Positions 17,896-26,722 of a stretch of 64,000 bases of DNA are shown in pieces. Positions within the stretch are counted from its first letter, which is position 1, and every line of letters begins with the position of its first letter. The notes beneath the pieces are model-generated. The model was not told the origin of the DNA, searched no databases, and saw only the letters and a list, made by a program, of their open reading frames with translations. The translations under genes were made by a program, and so were the position numbers. The DNA is from Clostridium bovifaecis (GTDB taxonomy: Bacteria > Bacillota > Clostridia > Clostridiales > Clostridiaceae), in the NCBI GenBank assembly GCA_009738435.1, contig CP046522.1, positions 2,821,249 to 2,885,248 of the forward strand. Direction: 5' to 3'.

Positions 17896-18558
17896 CTAGC
17901 TTTTTGATAGTATGGATAGAGGATAACAAATTATAAAGTACAAAATAAATATGATACCATAAATCCAAAAGGACGCTGAAGGTACTTCTAAACGAGACAG
18001 CTCTATAATTTGCTGGCCTATTTTTACAACATCCATAACTCCTATTAACACTACTAATGAAGTGGTTTTAATCATTCTTGTAGCTAAATTTATGGCGCCT
18101 GGAAGCATTCTCCTTATGGCCTGAGGTATAAGAATATATCTATAAAGTCCAAAGGTGCTAAGACCAATAGCCTTTCCCGATTCGGTTTGGTGCTTTGGTA
18201 AAGATTCTAATGCACCTCTTACAATATCTCCCATCTCTGCAGCTCCCCAAAGGCTAAAAACTATAACTGAAGCTGCCTCACCACTTAAATGTATATCTAA
18301 AGCAGCAGTAACTCCAAAATAAACAATAAAAAGCCAAACAAGAACTGGTATTATTCTAAATAACTCCAAGTAAAATCGATATATAACTCTGATAAATTTT
18401 GATCTCGATTTTGCAGTCCTTATGATTCCCAAAACTATTCCAAGTAAAGCGCCTATAAAAATTGAAATAAAAGCAATTCCTACAGTTACTAGCAATCCCC
18501 CAAATAGTCGCTCTACATTTCTTCCTTCAAAAAGAACCCTAATTCCCAAATTCAGCAT
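17896..18558 (-). CDS. Amino-acid ABC transporter permease
   Basis: A 220-residue HisM/GlnP-type membrane protein with the EAA loop (ESGKAIGLSTFGLYRYILIPQAIRRMLPG) contacting the ATPase. It overlaps the upstream permease gene by 20 bases, so the two are translationally coupled, and likely pair as a heterodimer. Confidence 0.92.
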   Translation of the reverse strand: MLNLGIRVLFEGRNVERLFGGLLVTVGIAFISIFIGALLGIVLGIIRTAKSRSKFIRVIYRFYLELFRIIPVLVWLFIVYFGVTAALDIHLSGEAASVIVFSLWGAAEMGDIVRGALESLPKHQTESGKAIGLSTFGLYRYILIPQAIRRMLPGAINLATRMIKTTSLVVLIGVMDVVKIGQQIIELSRLEVPSASFWIYGIIFILYFIICYPLSILSKS

Positions 18559-19204
18559 AACGCACCTTCCTTTCTACCCAAGTAAGAAAGACTGATAAAG
18601 GCAAAATTATAATCAAATATGTAGCTACTAGCATTAATAGAGATTCAAAGGTGTTATAATACATTCCTATTAAATCTTTTGTTACATTCATAAGATCTAA
18701 AATTGATATTGCTCCTAGAATAGAGGTTTCTTTTAGTAAGAATATACAATTTGCACTTAAGGCAGGTACACTCACCGAAAATGCCTGGGGCAATATTACA
18801 TACCTAGCAAGCTGGAATTTTGAAAGACCAATGCTAAGTCCTGACTCAATCTGAGTTTTATTAACCGCCTCAATTCCCCCTCTAAAGGCTTCAGCCATAT
18901 AGCTTCCACCTAAAAATGTTAGACCAATTATTGCACAAGTATTTTCGCTCATTTTTATGCCCATCTTAGGAAATCCATAGTATAAAAAAAATAGCTGTAT
19001 AAGTAGCGGAGTATTACGTGAAAGTTCTATATAAACTTGCGCAATAGTCTGCAGCCCCTTTATCTTGTAATATTGTATTACGCTACATATAACCCCAAGT
19101 ATTATTGAAAACAATATACCCCAAAAGGCAAGTTTTAAGGTAAGTATAGTTGCTTTTTCATACAAAGGTAAATGCTCTAGAATAAACTCCCAATTAATAT
19201 TCAT
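18539..19204 (-). CDS. Amino-acid ABC transporter permease
   Basis: A 221-residue HisM/GlnP-type permease, first gene of the importer operon. The EAA loop is ESGLSIGLSKFQLARYVILPQAF, and SRNTPLLIQLFFLYYG is the usual N-terminal family segment. AAGGGTG precedes the ATG. The 288 bp upstream hold the operon promoter region, with no gene. Confidence 0.92.
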   Translation of the reverse strand: MNINWEFILEHLPLYEKATILTLKLAFWGILFSIILGVICSVIQYYKIKGLQTIAQVYIELSRNTPLLIQLFFLYYGFPKMGIKMSENTCAIIGLTFLGGSYMAEAFRGGIEAVNKTQIESGLSIGLSKFQLARYVILPQAFSVSVPALSANCIFLLKETSILGAISILDLMNVTKDLIGMYYNTFESLLMLVATYLIIILPLSVFLTWVERKVRYAEFGN

Positions 19205-19387
19205 AAATTTATCACCCTTTTTAATATGATTCGCGCTAAGTTTATAAAGTGTAATTTATAATTCCTATAGTTTTACTATGTTATGTAGTATATATTATAC
19301 GCATTGTCTAGTTTTGTCAATAAGATTTAAATTATTTTTTAACAAATGATTATTTTTTTCGCATTATCAAAGATATCAAAAATTTTA

Positions 19388-19416
19388 GCACGTTTTTTCC
19401 TACTTTAGCATATATT
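19388..19416 (+). promoter_or_regulatory. Possible SigK/SigE-type sporulation promoter
   Basis: CATATATT (19409-19416) matches the CATANNNT -10 of mother-cell sigma factors, with AC 17 bp upstream as expected for SigK. It lies about 75 bp before the coat cluster. The motif is short, so this is tentative. Confidence 0.3.
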
Positions 19417-19492
19417 CAACGATAATACCCACTGTATATCAAAGAGCTGTGAGTGGAAGAATATATACATTAGAAATATAGGAGGCGAATTT

Positions 19493-19702
19493 ATGAAACA
19501 TTCAAGTTTAGCGTTACATGAAACAATGGAAGTCCACGAAATGCTTAACTTTAAGACAGTTTGCATAACTAAATCTAAGATGATGCAAGGTTTAGTATTT
19601 GATCAAGACCTCAAAAATCTAATGGAAAAAGATGTACAACAATCCATCACAGCTATAAATGATTTGCAAGAATTATTATCTAAAGCTCCAACTCTACAAT
19701 AG
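19493..19702 (+). CDS. Small CotF-like spore coat protein (YraG-like)
   Basis: A 69-residue protein with MEVHEMLNFKTVCITKSKMMQGLVFDQDLKNLMEKD (in part), the N-terminal half of the CotF family fold. AGGAGG precedes the ATG. It starts a five-gene unit, small coat - large coat - dehydrogenase - small coat - large coat. Its size and position match B. subtilis YraG. It is paralogous to the gene at 21286 (EHELLTFKNLCLTKS-like core). Confidence 0.75.
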   Translation: MKHSSLALHETMEVHEMLNFKTVCITKSKMMQGLVFDQDLKNLMEKDVQQSITAINDLQELLSKAPTLQ

Positions 19703-19714
19703 GAGGTGAAAACA

Positions 19715-20077
19715 ATGATTAATGACTATTTAGAAGTGAGGAATGCCGAGGGAATGCCTAAGCTTGTTGATTCAACCATAGCTCTTGACTTCTTACTTGC
19801 TGCAAAAACTGGGGTAAGAAATTGTGCTTTCGCTTTGTCAGAAGCTGCAACTCCAGAGGTTAGAGCTACTTTAAGTACCCAACTGGAAAATGCAATTAAT
19901 CTTCATGAAGAAATAACTAATCTTATGATAAATAAAGGTTGGTTTTATCCTTATGAACTTAATAAACAATTTGAAATGGATATGAAATCTTCAGAAACAG
20001 CAGTTCAAATTGCAAACTTAGACCTCTTCCCTGGAAATACTAGTAGGCTTGGTACATTTGCAACACCAGAAAAATAA
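19715..20077 (+). CDS. CotF-family spore coat protein (YraF-like)
   Basis: A 120-residue CotF-domain protein: ALDFLLAAKTGVRNCAFALSEAATPEVRATL, then HEEITNLMINKGWFYPY. The ATG at 19715 is chosen because an in-frame GTG upstream lies inside the AGGAGGTG ribosome site. It lies 12 bp after the small coat gene. Length and order match B. subtilis YraF. Confidence 0.82.
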   Translation: MINDYLEVRNAEGMPKLVDSTIALDFLLAAKTGVRNCAFALSEAATPEVRATLSTQLENAINLHEEITNLMINKGWFYPYELNKQFEMDMKSSETAVQIANLDLFPGNTSRLGTFATPEK

Positions 20078-20094
20078 TTTAGGAGGTATCAGCA

Positions 20095-21231
20095 ATGAAA
20101 GCTGTAACATTTCAAGGTATAAAAAATGTAAAGGTTAAAGAGGTACAAGATCCTAAAATTCATAAGCCAGATGATATTATAGTAAGGCTCACGAGTACAG
20201 CTATATGTGGGTCAGATTTACACCTTATTCACGATATGATTCCTAATCTTCCTCAAGATTACATAATAGGCCATGAACCTATGGGAATTGTTGAAGAGGT
20301 AGGTCCTGAAGTTACAAAAGTAAAAAAAGGAGATAGGGTTATCGTTCCCTTTAACGTTAGCTGTGGAGAATGTTTTTTTTGCAAGCACGGGTTAACAAGT
20401 CAATGCGATAACTCAAATCCTCATGGTGAAGGCGGTGCTTATTTTGGATATTCTGAAACCTTTGGTGGGTATCCAGGAGGGCAAGCTGAATTTATGAGGG
20501 TTCCTTATGGTAACTTTACTCCTTTCCTTATTCCAGAGGATTGTGAAGTTGAAGACGAAAAGCTACTGTTAATGTCTGATGCCATGGCTACTTCATACTG
20601 GAGTGTAGAAAATGCTGGTGTTAAAAAAGGTGATACAGTAGTTATCTTTGGCTGCGGACCTATTGGACTTTTAGCTCAAAAGTTTGCTTGGCTTAATGGT
20701 GCAGAAAGAGTCATTGCAGTTGATTATATAGATTATCGTCTAGAACATGCAAAGAAAACTAATAAAGTGGAAACCGTAAACTTTGAGCAACATGAAAATA
20801 CTGGAGAATATTTAAGAGAAATCACTCATGGCGGCGCAGAAGTAGTTATAGATTGTGTAGGTATGGATGGAAAAATGACTCCTCTTGAATTTTTAGAAAC
20901 AGGATTAAAGCTTCAAGGTGGTTCTATGGGTGCCTTGGTTATGGCTACTCAGTCAGTTAAAAAGGGTGGAACTATCCAAATAACAGGAGCTTATGGTGCT
21001 AGGTATAACGCTTTTCCTCTTGGAGATATATTTAATCGAAATGTTAATTTGAGAACAGGTCAAGCACCAGTTATTCCTTATATGCCACAGCTTTATAAAC
21101 TGCTTGTTGAAAAAAAGGTGGATCCTAGCGATATAATTACACATAGATTATCTCTAGATGAAGCAGAACATGGATACGAGGTTTTTGATACAAAAACTGA
21201 AGGATGTATCAAAGTTGTTCTAAAACCATAA
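20095..21231 (+). CDS. adhB: Zinc-dependent alcohol dehydrogenase in spore-coat cluster (AdhB-like)
   Basis: A 378-residue medium-chain dehydrogenase. Catalytic zinc ligands lie in TAICGSDLH and GHEPMG, and the structural zinc cysteines in CGECFFCKHGLTSQC. The NAD site is FGCGPIGLLAQ. It resembles the glutathione-independent formaldehyde dehydrogenase group. AGGAGG precedes the ATG, 14 bp after the coat gene. The B. subtilis yra cluster also has adhB between two coat-gene pairs, and that order is the basis of the symbol. A role in modifying or detoxifying aldehydes in the mother cell is inference. Confidence 0.85.
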   Translation: MKAVTFQGIKNVKVKEVQDPKIHKPDDIIVRLTSTAICGSDLHLIHDMIPNLPQDYIIGHEPMGIVEEVGPEVTKVKKGDRVIVPFNVSCGECFFCKHGLTSQCDNSNPHGEGGAYFGYSETFGGYPGGQAEFMRVPYGNFTPFLIPEDCEVEDEKLLLMSDAMATSYWSVENAGVKKGDTVVIFGCGPIGLLAQKFAWLNGAERVIAVDYIDYRLEHAKKTNKVETVNFEQHENTGEYLREITHGGAEVVIDCVGMDGKMTPLEFLETGLKLQGGSMGALVMATQSVKKGGTIQITGAYGARYNAFPLGDIFNRNVNLRTGQAPVIPYMPQLYKLLVEKKVDPSDIITHRLSLDEAEHGYEVFDTKTEGCIKVVLKP

Positions 21232-21285
21232 ACACTACTTCTAAAAAATTAATATTAGACTTTCACTTAACTAGGAGGTGATATA

Positions 21286-21504
21286 ATGCAATCCCAAGGT
21301 ATTGCTCCACATGAAAGTATTGAGCTTCATGAGCTTTTAACCTTTAAAAACCTTTGTTTGACAAAATCAATTACTATGTCACCACTACTTTCTGATAAAG
21401 AGCTGAAATCAATTTTACAGCAGGATGTTACTACAACAAAGCGACATATTGAAGAATTAAAAGAACTGCTAGAGCATTCTTGCCTAAACAATACAAACCT
21501 ATAA
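21286..21504 (+). CDS. Small CotF-like spore coat protein (YraE-like)
   Basis: A 72-residue paralogue of the gene at 19493, sharing HE(S/T)(I/M)E(L/V)HE(L/M)L and the (C)(L/I)TKS core. AGGAGGTGATATA precedes the ATG. Size and position match YraE of B. subtilis. Confidence 0.75.
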   Translation: MQSQGIAPHESIELHELLTFKNLCLTKSITMSPLLSDKELKSILQQDVTTTKRHIEELKELLEHSCLNNTNL

Positions 21505-21527
21505 AAATATAGAAAGCTGGTGAAATC

Positions 21528-21824
21528 ATGAATTCAATAATAGAAAGTCTTACTGGAATGGATAAAATGAGTGACCAAGTTATTGCTACAGACTTTTTAA
21601 TAGCGGCTAAAAGCGGTATCAAAAATTATGCTGTCGCTTTGACAGAAACAACTTCCCCAGAGGTAAGAGTAGTACTAAGAAGGCATCTAAATGATGCTAT
21701 AAGAACCCATGAAGTGATTACAAATTATATGATGAAAAACGGTTATTACCATGCTTATAACCCTCAAGAACAATTTGAAATAGATATGAAAATAACTAAA
21801 ACAGCTTTAAATCTTACAACCTAA
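21528..21824 (+). CDS. CotF-family spore coat protein (YraD-like)
   Basis: A 98-residue paralogue of the gene at 19715: ATDFLIAAKSGIKNYAVALTETTSPEVR and THEVITNYMMKNGYYHAYNP align throughout. A weak AAGCTGGTG site precedes the ATG. It closes the coat cluster; length matches YraD. Confidence 0.8.
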   Translation: MNSIIESLTGMDKMSDQVIATDFLIAAKSGIKNYAVALTETTSPEVRVVLRRHLNDAIRTHEVITNYMMKNGYYHAYNPQEQFEIDMKITKTALNLTT

Positions 21825-21866
21825 CTCTGCAGTATAGTAAACAAAATAGACTAAGGTCAAGAAGTT

Positions 21867-21907
21867 ATGAATAAAAGACTCAGCTACTTGCCGAGCCTTT
21901 TATTCAT
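21867..21907. terminator. Bidirectional terminator of coat cluster and rluF
   Basis: An 18-bp stem with G-U pairs (ATGAATAAAAGACTCAGC against GCCGAGCCTTTTATTCAT) with a short loop lies between converging genes and ends in T-rich sequence on both strands. Confidence 0.75.
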
Positions 21908-21986
21908 GGAGATCAGGTCTACCGATTATTATGATTTGCATCATGAATAACTTGCTCAATTACAATAACCAAAGTCAATAAAATTA

Positions 21987-22667
21987 TTACCAGTTCTTTA
22001 GTCCTTCTACCTCCTCTTCTGTAAGATTACGCCATTTACCAATATCTATTCCATCAACTTTTATATTCATAATTCTAATACGCTCTAAACGTATAACCCT
22101 ATACCCTAAAGCTTTACTCATTCTTCGAATTTGCTTATTTAATCCTTGAGTTAAGACAATACAAAAAGTATCTTCGTTCATTCTATTAACCTTACAAGGT
22201 CTTGTAGTAACTCCACAAATTTCAATCCCTTCGGACATTTCTTTCATAAAAACATCATCAAAAGGTCTATCAAGGGTTACTACATATTCTTTCTCATGTT
22301 CATTTTCTGCCTTTGAAATTTTATTTGACAAATCTCCATCATTAGTCATTAATATTAATCCTTGTGATGCCTTATCCAATCTTCCAACAGGAAATATATA
22401 TTCCGGATAATCCATAAACTTAATTATATTATTTTCCACACCCTTTGCTGCTGTACAAGTAATTCCTACTGGCTTGTTTAAGGCAATATAAACTTTTTCC
22501 TTTACGGGAATAGGCTTATTATCAATTAGGATGATATCACTTTCTTCTACCCACTGCCCCATCTCGCATAACTTCCCATTAACTGTCACTCTATTTTCTT
22601 CAATAATTCTATTAGTTTCCCTTCTCGAACATATTCCGCGATTGCTAAGCAGTTTATTTATTCTCAT
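21987..22667 (-). CDS. rluF: 23S rRNA pseudouridine synthase RluF-type
   Basis: A 226-residue RsuA/RluB/E/F-family enzyme. The N-terminal S4 domain reads MRINKLLSNRGICSRRETNR, and the catalytic aspartate is in FPVGRLDKASQGLILMTNDGDL. NKPVGITCT and QGLNKQIRRM are close to RluF, the enzyme for position 2604 of 23S rRNA. AAAGGATG precedes the ATG. RluE or RsuA is less likely from these motifs. Confidence 0.83.
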   Translation of the reverse strand: MRINKLLSNRGICSRRETNRIIEENRVTVNGKLCEMGQWVEESDIILIDNKPIPVKEKVYIALNKPVGITCTAAKGVENNIIKFMDYPEYIFPVGRLDKASQGLILMTNDGDLSNKISKAENEHEKEYVVTLDRPFDDVFMKEMSEGIEICGVTTRPCKVNRMNEDTFCIVLTQGLNKQIRRMSKALGYRVIRLERIRIMNIKVDGIDIGKWRNLTEEEVEGLKNW

Positions 22668-22735
22668 GTTAAAGTATTCATCCTTTCATTTCTATTGAAA
22701 ATTAATATGTTTTCAATCACTCTATACAATAGAAA

Positions 22736-22758
22736 AACCGCACACATTGTGTACGGTT
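22736..22758. terminator. Hairpin between the radical SAM gene and rluF
   Basis: AACCGCACAC and GTGTACGGTT form a 10-bp stem with one mismatch and a three-base loop; on the minus strand TTTTTCT follows. It is about 130 bp downstream of the radical SAM gene and could end its transcript. Confidence 0.55.
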
Positions 22759-22889
22759 ATCCTAGTTTATGTCTAATATATCATATAACATATTAAAATA
22801 CTAGAACCTTTTAGTGTAAATCATCTTTACATTATCAGGTTCATAGAATGTTTCTAAGTAGGAACATAATAATATTACCTTCAATCACT

Positions 22890-23957
22890 TTAATCGTTAA
22901 GCATCTTAAAATGGCACACTTTGGTTTTTTTCTCTTTAAAATCCCATAAATGAAGGCTTGATCCATTGCATTTACTCCACTGTCTGCAGCTTTTGCAATC
23001 TCCAGTTCTCATCCACCTTCGATTTCTCATGTTCCTATATCTACTTTCCCAAGCTTCAGAAAAAGATATTTCATCAACATGTCCCTGTATCCAGTCTCTA
23101 GATAGTGAGGGGCAAGCACTGTAGGAACCATCAGCAAGTAAACTTCCTATATTAATACCTGCTCCACAGAAAAAGAAATCATCTCTAACTTCTTTCTCCC
23201 AATTACATCCTAAGTAACCTTCCTCTGAATAACTTATATAAATTCCTGAATTACTATTTCTTTTCTCCTTTATAAAGCTAAAAAGCTCAGTTAATAAATT
23301 CTTATTAAATATTAAATTTCCATTGACTTCTGCTCTTCCCTTTGGAAATATGGTGAAAAGCCTCCATCCGTGAACCCCCAAATTTTTCAACAGCTTGTAT
23401 ATATCTTCTAGCTGATTTATATTTTGAGTATTTACACATGTAATTACTTCAACAATATCAAATTTTCCTGCCTTTAAAAATAGCTTTAAAGCATTAATAG
23501 CTCTTTCATAAGACATTTCGTTATTTCTTAGCCAATTATGAGTCTCACCTGTTCCATCAAGGCTTACAGAAACTGTTCTCATACCTGATTCGACGCACTT
23601 TTCAACTATCTTCTCATCTACCAGCATTCCATTAGTAACCATTCCCCATGGGAAACCCATATTATTGACCTCAGAGAGAATCTCAAAGAGATCCTTTCGA
23701 ACAAGAGGCTCACCCCCAGTTACAGCTACCATAATATCCTTTGCCTCATAGTTTTCTGCAATATTTTTAAAAACCTTAAGCACCTTTTCCTTAGGTAAGT
23801 CCTCCACTCTTTTGTCTTTATCACAATCTGAACCACAGTGAAGGCAATTCAAATTGCAGCATAAGGTTGTCTCCCAAAAAAAGTAAGTTAAGTCATGAAC
23901 CTTTGTATTAAATTTCATTCCTTGGCACCAAGCCCAATTTTGAAATTGCTTTTTCAT
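22890..23957 (-). CDS. Radical SAM/SPASM peptide-modifying enzyme (candidate)
   Basis: A 355-residue radical SAM enzyme. The cluster motif is CNLNCLHC, then TGGEPLVRKDL and VSLDGTGETHN. A SPASM-like C-terminus has CGAGINIGSLLADGSYSAC, CKSCRQWSKC and a final VCHF, so auxiliary iron-sulfur clusters are expected. SPASM enzymes commonly modify ribosomal peptides through C-C, thioether or related links. The start codon lies one base after the stop of a tiny lipoprotein with two KYGPPT repeats, so the two are coupled and that peptide is the likely substrate. No peptidase or exporter gene is adjacent. Confidence 0.85.
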   Translation of the reverse strand: MKKQFQNWAWCQGMKFNTKVHDLTYFFWETTLCCNLNCLHCGSDCDKDKRVEDLPKEKVLKVFKNIAENYEAKDIMVAVTGGEPLVRKDLFEILSEVNNMGFPWGMVTNGMLVDEKIVEKCVESGMRTVSVSLDGTGETHNWLRNNEMSYERAINALKLFLKAGKFDIVEVITCVNTQNINQLEDIYKLLKNLGVHGWRLFTIFPKGRAEVNGNLIFNKNLLTELFSFIKEKRNSNSGIYISYSEEGYLGCNWEKEVRDDFFFCGAGINIGSLLADGSYSACPSLSRDWIQGHVDEISFSEAWESRYRNMRNRRWMRTGDCKSCRQWSKCNGSSLHLWDFKEKKTKVCHFKMLND

Positions 23958-23958
23958 T

Positions 23959-24138
23959 TTAAACCACCCTGTTTTCTTTTACATTATCTTGATATCCACT
24001 AGGTGTAGGTGGTCCATATTTTGAAGTTGGTGGTCCGTACTTATTTTCTCCTCTACAACCAATTAAAGTACCTGCTGCAATAACTACGGAGAAAAACCAA
24101 GCTAGAAACCTATAAAATTTTTTCACATGCTTAGCCAT
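23959..24138 (-). CDS. Small lipoprotein with KYGPPT repeats, candidate radical SAM substrate
   Basis: A 59-residue protein: a signal peptide (KHVKKFYR, then a hydrophobic stretch), a lipobox LIGC with Cys28, then NKYGPPTSKYGPPTP and a short polar tail. The ATG at 24138 has GGGGGA upstream; a longer start would swallow that site. It has its own promoter and is followed one base later by the radical SAM gene. I recall small lipoprotein/radical SAM pairs from gut Bacteroidetes; this resembles them in layout, but the link is from memory. Modification at the Tyr-Gly-Pro-Pro repeats is inference. Confidence 0.75.
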   Translation of the reverse strand: MAKHVKKFYRFLAWFFSVVIAAGTLIGCRGENKYGPPTSKYGPPTPSGYQDNVKENRVV

Positions 24139-24158
24139 ACTCAATCCCCCATTCATAA

Positions 24159-24197
24159 TTATAGTATAATAATACTATAACTATAAATTAATGTAAA
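24159..24197 (-). promoter_or_regulatory. Promoter of the lipoprotein/radical SAM operon with overlapping palindrome
   Basis: On the minus strand TTTACA (24197-24192) and TATTAT (24174-24169) are 17 bp apart. TTATAGTAT and ATACTATAA (24159-24180) are perfect inverted copies covering the -10 region, as an operator would. Confidence 0.5.
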
Positions 24198-24202
24198 TAA
24201 AC

Positions 24203-24703
24203 TCAATAATTTAATATTCTTTCATAGCAATAGAATGGTTCTTCTTTTCCTAAAAAGCTCATTTCTCCAACGAAGTTGTAACCACATTTTTTAAACAACG
24301 CATTCATCTTTGTATTCAACGAATAAGTATCAGTTTTTAAATATCTTATACTATTCTTTAGAGCAAATTCATCAGCAAATTTCATTAATTCGGTACCAAT
24401 TCCACTTCTTCTATACTCTGGATTAACCGCCATTCTATGAACAACCATGTTCTTTTCATTTAATGACCAACTTAATCCATCATATTCACCTGGCTCTACT
24501 TTATTAATGCATACGAAGCCAGCTAATTTATCTTTCCTTTCTACTACAAATAAATCTCCCTTTTGGATATCATTAATAAAATCTTTCTCTTGAGGATAAT
24601 TTTCATTCCATTGAGTGTTATTATAGGTATTCATTTCGGCAATGGTTTGCTCTATAATTTTCATAATATCTTTTACATCTTCCATAGTTGCTTTTCTAAT
24701 CAT
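24203..24703 (-). CDS. GNAT-family N-acetyltransferase
   Basis: A 166-residue GNAT enzyme. The acetyl-CoA site is visible as VHRMAVNPEYRRSGIGTELMKFADE, then LKTDTYSLNTKMNALFKKCGYNFVGE. The ATG at 24703 is preferred; an in-frame GTG lies within AGAGGTG. It lies upstream of the lipoprotein promoter, in the same direction. Substrate unknown; a link to the peptide system is not shown. Confidence 0.83.
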   Translation of the reverse strand: MIRKATMEDVKDIMKIIEQTIAEMNTYNNTQWNENYPQEKDFINDIQKGDLFVVERKDKLAGFVCINKVEPGEYDGLSWSLNEKNMVVHRMAVNPEYRRSGIGTELMKFADEFALKNSIRYLKTDTYSLNTKMNALFKKCGYNFVGEMSFLGKEEPFYCYERILNY

Positions 24704-24922
24704 AATAATCACCTCTAAAAACTTAGAATTTATAGCTATTCATTTCTACCAGTATCCTCTTAGCACTTGATATCGAAAGCACACCCTTGTAATACCGATA
24801 CTTATATTTTAGAATATTAACATACCTAAAAGATAATATCAACAGAATAAGATTTAGAATCTATGCATGTAATAAACCTTCTATACGTATATTGAAATAT
24901 AAAATTAAAGCGAGGTAGAGAA

Positions 24923-25188
24923 ATGAAAGTATTACTTATCAATGAAAGTCCAAAAGTATGAATATTGACATACTTGAAAGAAAAAATTTTATCGAAAGAC
25001 ATCCTAGTGAAAAGGATAGGCGTTCTTTTGTCATACATATAACAGAAGCTGGTTTAAATATTACAAAAGAAGTTATTCAATTTTTAGATGGGTTATTCAA
25101 TAATTTGCTTAAAGATATACCTTATGAAAAATTAAAAATTTATAATGAAGTTCTTTTACAAATTGACGAAAATATAGACAATTTGTAA
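24923..25188 (+). pseudogene. Deletion remnant: FMN-reductase start joined to MarR C-terminus
   Basis: A ribosome site GAGGTAG and ATG at 24923 begin MKVLLINESPKV then stop; this looks like the first residues of an NAD(P)H-dependent FMN reductase. Overlapping by ATGA, a 76-codon frame (24958-25188) reads DILERKNFIERHPSEKDRRSF and LTEAG-like ITEAGLNITKEV, the wing and last helices of a MarR regulator. The MarR recognition helix is missing. A deletion between two genes explains both. The intact MarR probably controlled the MFS gene that follows. Confidence 0.65.
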
Positions 25189-25207
25189 TAAAAAAGGGGA
25201 AATTTAT

Positions 25208-26410
25208 GTGGAAATTAAAACTCAATCAAATCTAACAAATCTTTGGACTAAAAATTATATATTGATGCTATTTTCAAACCTATTCATATATTTAGCTTTT
25301 TATATGCTAACGCCTACTTTACCTGCATATGCAAAGGCATGTGGCGGAAGCAATTTTCAAGCAAGCCTAGTTGTAAGCACATTTTCAATAACTTCTTTGC
25401 TTGTTAGATTGTTTATAGGTAACATTATGGACAAAGTTAAAATTAAACCTTTGCTTTTTTTAGGTGCTGTAATCCTTGCCGGAAGTACGTTATCATATGT
25501 TTGGCTTCCTTTGGATGCAATAATATTTGTTCGTATTATTCAAGGAATAGGTTGGGGACTTGCTTCTACAGGGGCAGCTGCAACTTTCTCTAATATTGTG
25601 CCAAAAGAAAAACGCGGTGAAGGTATGGGATATTACTCTCTTTCAATGATAATTTCTATGGCTTTATCTCCAATGGTTGCAATAGTAATAATGGATTTAT
25701 ACAGCTTCAAAAATATTGCTTTTGTTTCAGTAGCTTTAGTAATTGTTGGTGTACTATTTCTATATCAAGTTAAAATACCAAAAGAAGATTCGATAAAATC
25801 TAATTCAAACAAAAAATTTTCATTAGTAGACTCCTTTGAGAAAAAGGCAGCACTGCCATCTTTGCTATGTTTCCTTCTCGTAATTACACTGTGTGGAATT
25901 ATGAGTTATATAATGTTATATGGAAAAGAACTAAAAATATCTTCAATTTGGATTTATTTTGTTGGATTTATTACAATGGTATTAATAACAAGGCCTATTG
26001 TTGGAAAGATCTTTGACAAAAGAGGCCACGCTGTGATAATACTGCCTAGTTCGATTTCTCTAATTATAGGCCTTATAATACTATCTTATTCAAATTCTGT
26101 TTCTATGCTTGTATTATCTTCTTTATTTTATGGTCTTGGATACGGTGCTGTGCAACCTTCTTTACAAGCTTGGGCTGTAAGCCGTTCCCCATCTAATAGG
26201 CAAGGGGCTGCTAATGGAACATTCTTATCTTCCATGGATTTATCTTATACACTTGGATCAATTCTTCTAGGTGCTATTGCTGAACATAAAAGTTATGCAA
26301 TTATGTATAGATTTTCTGTTATTTTTATACTTTTACTTTTAGTAATATATTCTTATAATCTTTTCTCAGCCAATACAAAGAGAGCCGAAGCTTTAGAAGA
26401 AACCTCATAA
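25208..26410 (+). CDS. MFS transporter (drug-efflux type)
   Basis: A 400-residue, 12-helix major facilitator protein. Family signs are LVRLFIGNIMDKVKIKPLL (motif A), RIIQGIGWGLASTGAAA and VPKEKRGEGMGYYSLS. The GTG start follows AAAAGGGG with good spacing; an ATG two bases earlier is out of frame. It follows the damaged MarR fragment, a common arrangement for efflux pumps, so it may now be unregulated. Confidence 0.85.
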   Translation: MEIKTQSNLTNLWTKNYILMLFSNLFIYLAFYMLTPTLPAYAKACGGSNFQASLVVSTFSITSLLVRLFIGNIMDKVKIKPLLFLGAVILAGSTLSYVWLPLDAIIFVRIIQGIGWGLASTGAAATFSNIVPKEKRGEGMGYYSLSMIISMALSPMVAIVIMDLYSFKNIAFVSVALVIVGVLFLYQVKIPKEDSIKSNSNKKFSLVDSFEKKAALPSLLCFLLVITLCGIMSYIMLYGKELKISSIWIYFVGFITMVLITRPIVGKIFDKRGHAVIILPSSISLIIGLIILSYSNSVSMLVLSSLFYGLGYGAVQPSLQAWAVSRSPSNRQGAANGTFLSSMDLSYTLGSILLGAIAEHKSYAIMYRFSVIFILLLLVIYSYNLFSANTKRAEALEETS

Positions 26411-26444
26411 AGAAGTATCTCTAGATGTCTGCAAACTAAAATAC

Positions 26445-26478
26445 CCCACTATAACACTTAAATTAGTGTTATAGTGGG
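26445..26478. terminator. Bidirectional terminator
   Basis: CCCACTATAACACT and its exact complement enclose a six-base loop, between the converging MFS and ABC genes. The rest of the 312-bp gap (to 26722) shows no gene. Confidence 0.75.
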
Positions 26479-26722
26479 ATTTATTGGTGGGGCGAAGCAC
26501 GACCTTTAAAATCCACCATTATATTAGTCTTAAAATTCAGTCAAATTCTCTCCATTAAAGCCGCTCATAAAACTTCCATACCTATCATCTAGATATATTC
26601 CAGTTAGTGAGCTGTATAAGTAATCTTAAATGTATCATACACGTAATCTATTATCTACTCGAACTTAATATTATATGGTATTAATGGATATTTTGCAGTT
26701 ATATGATGTATCAATAACGCAC

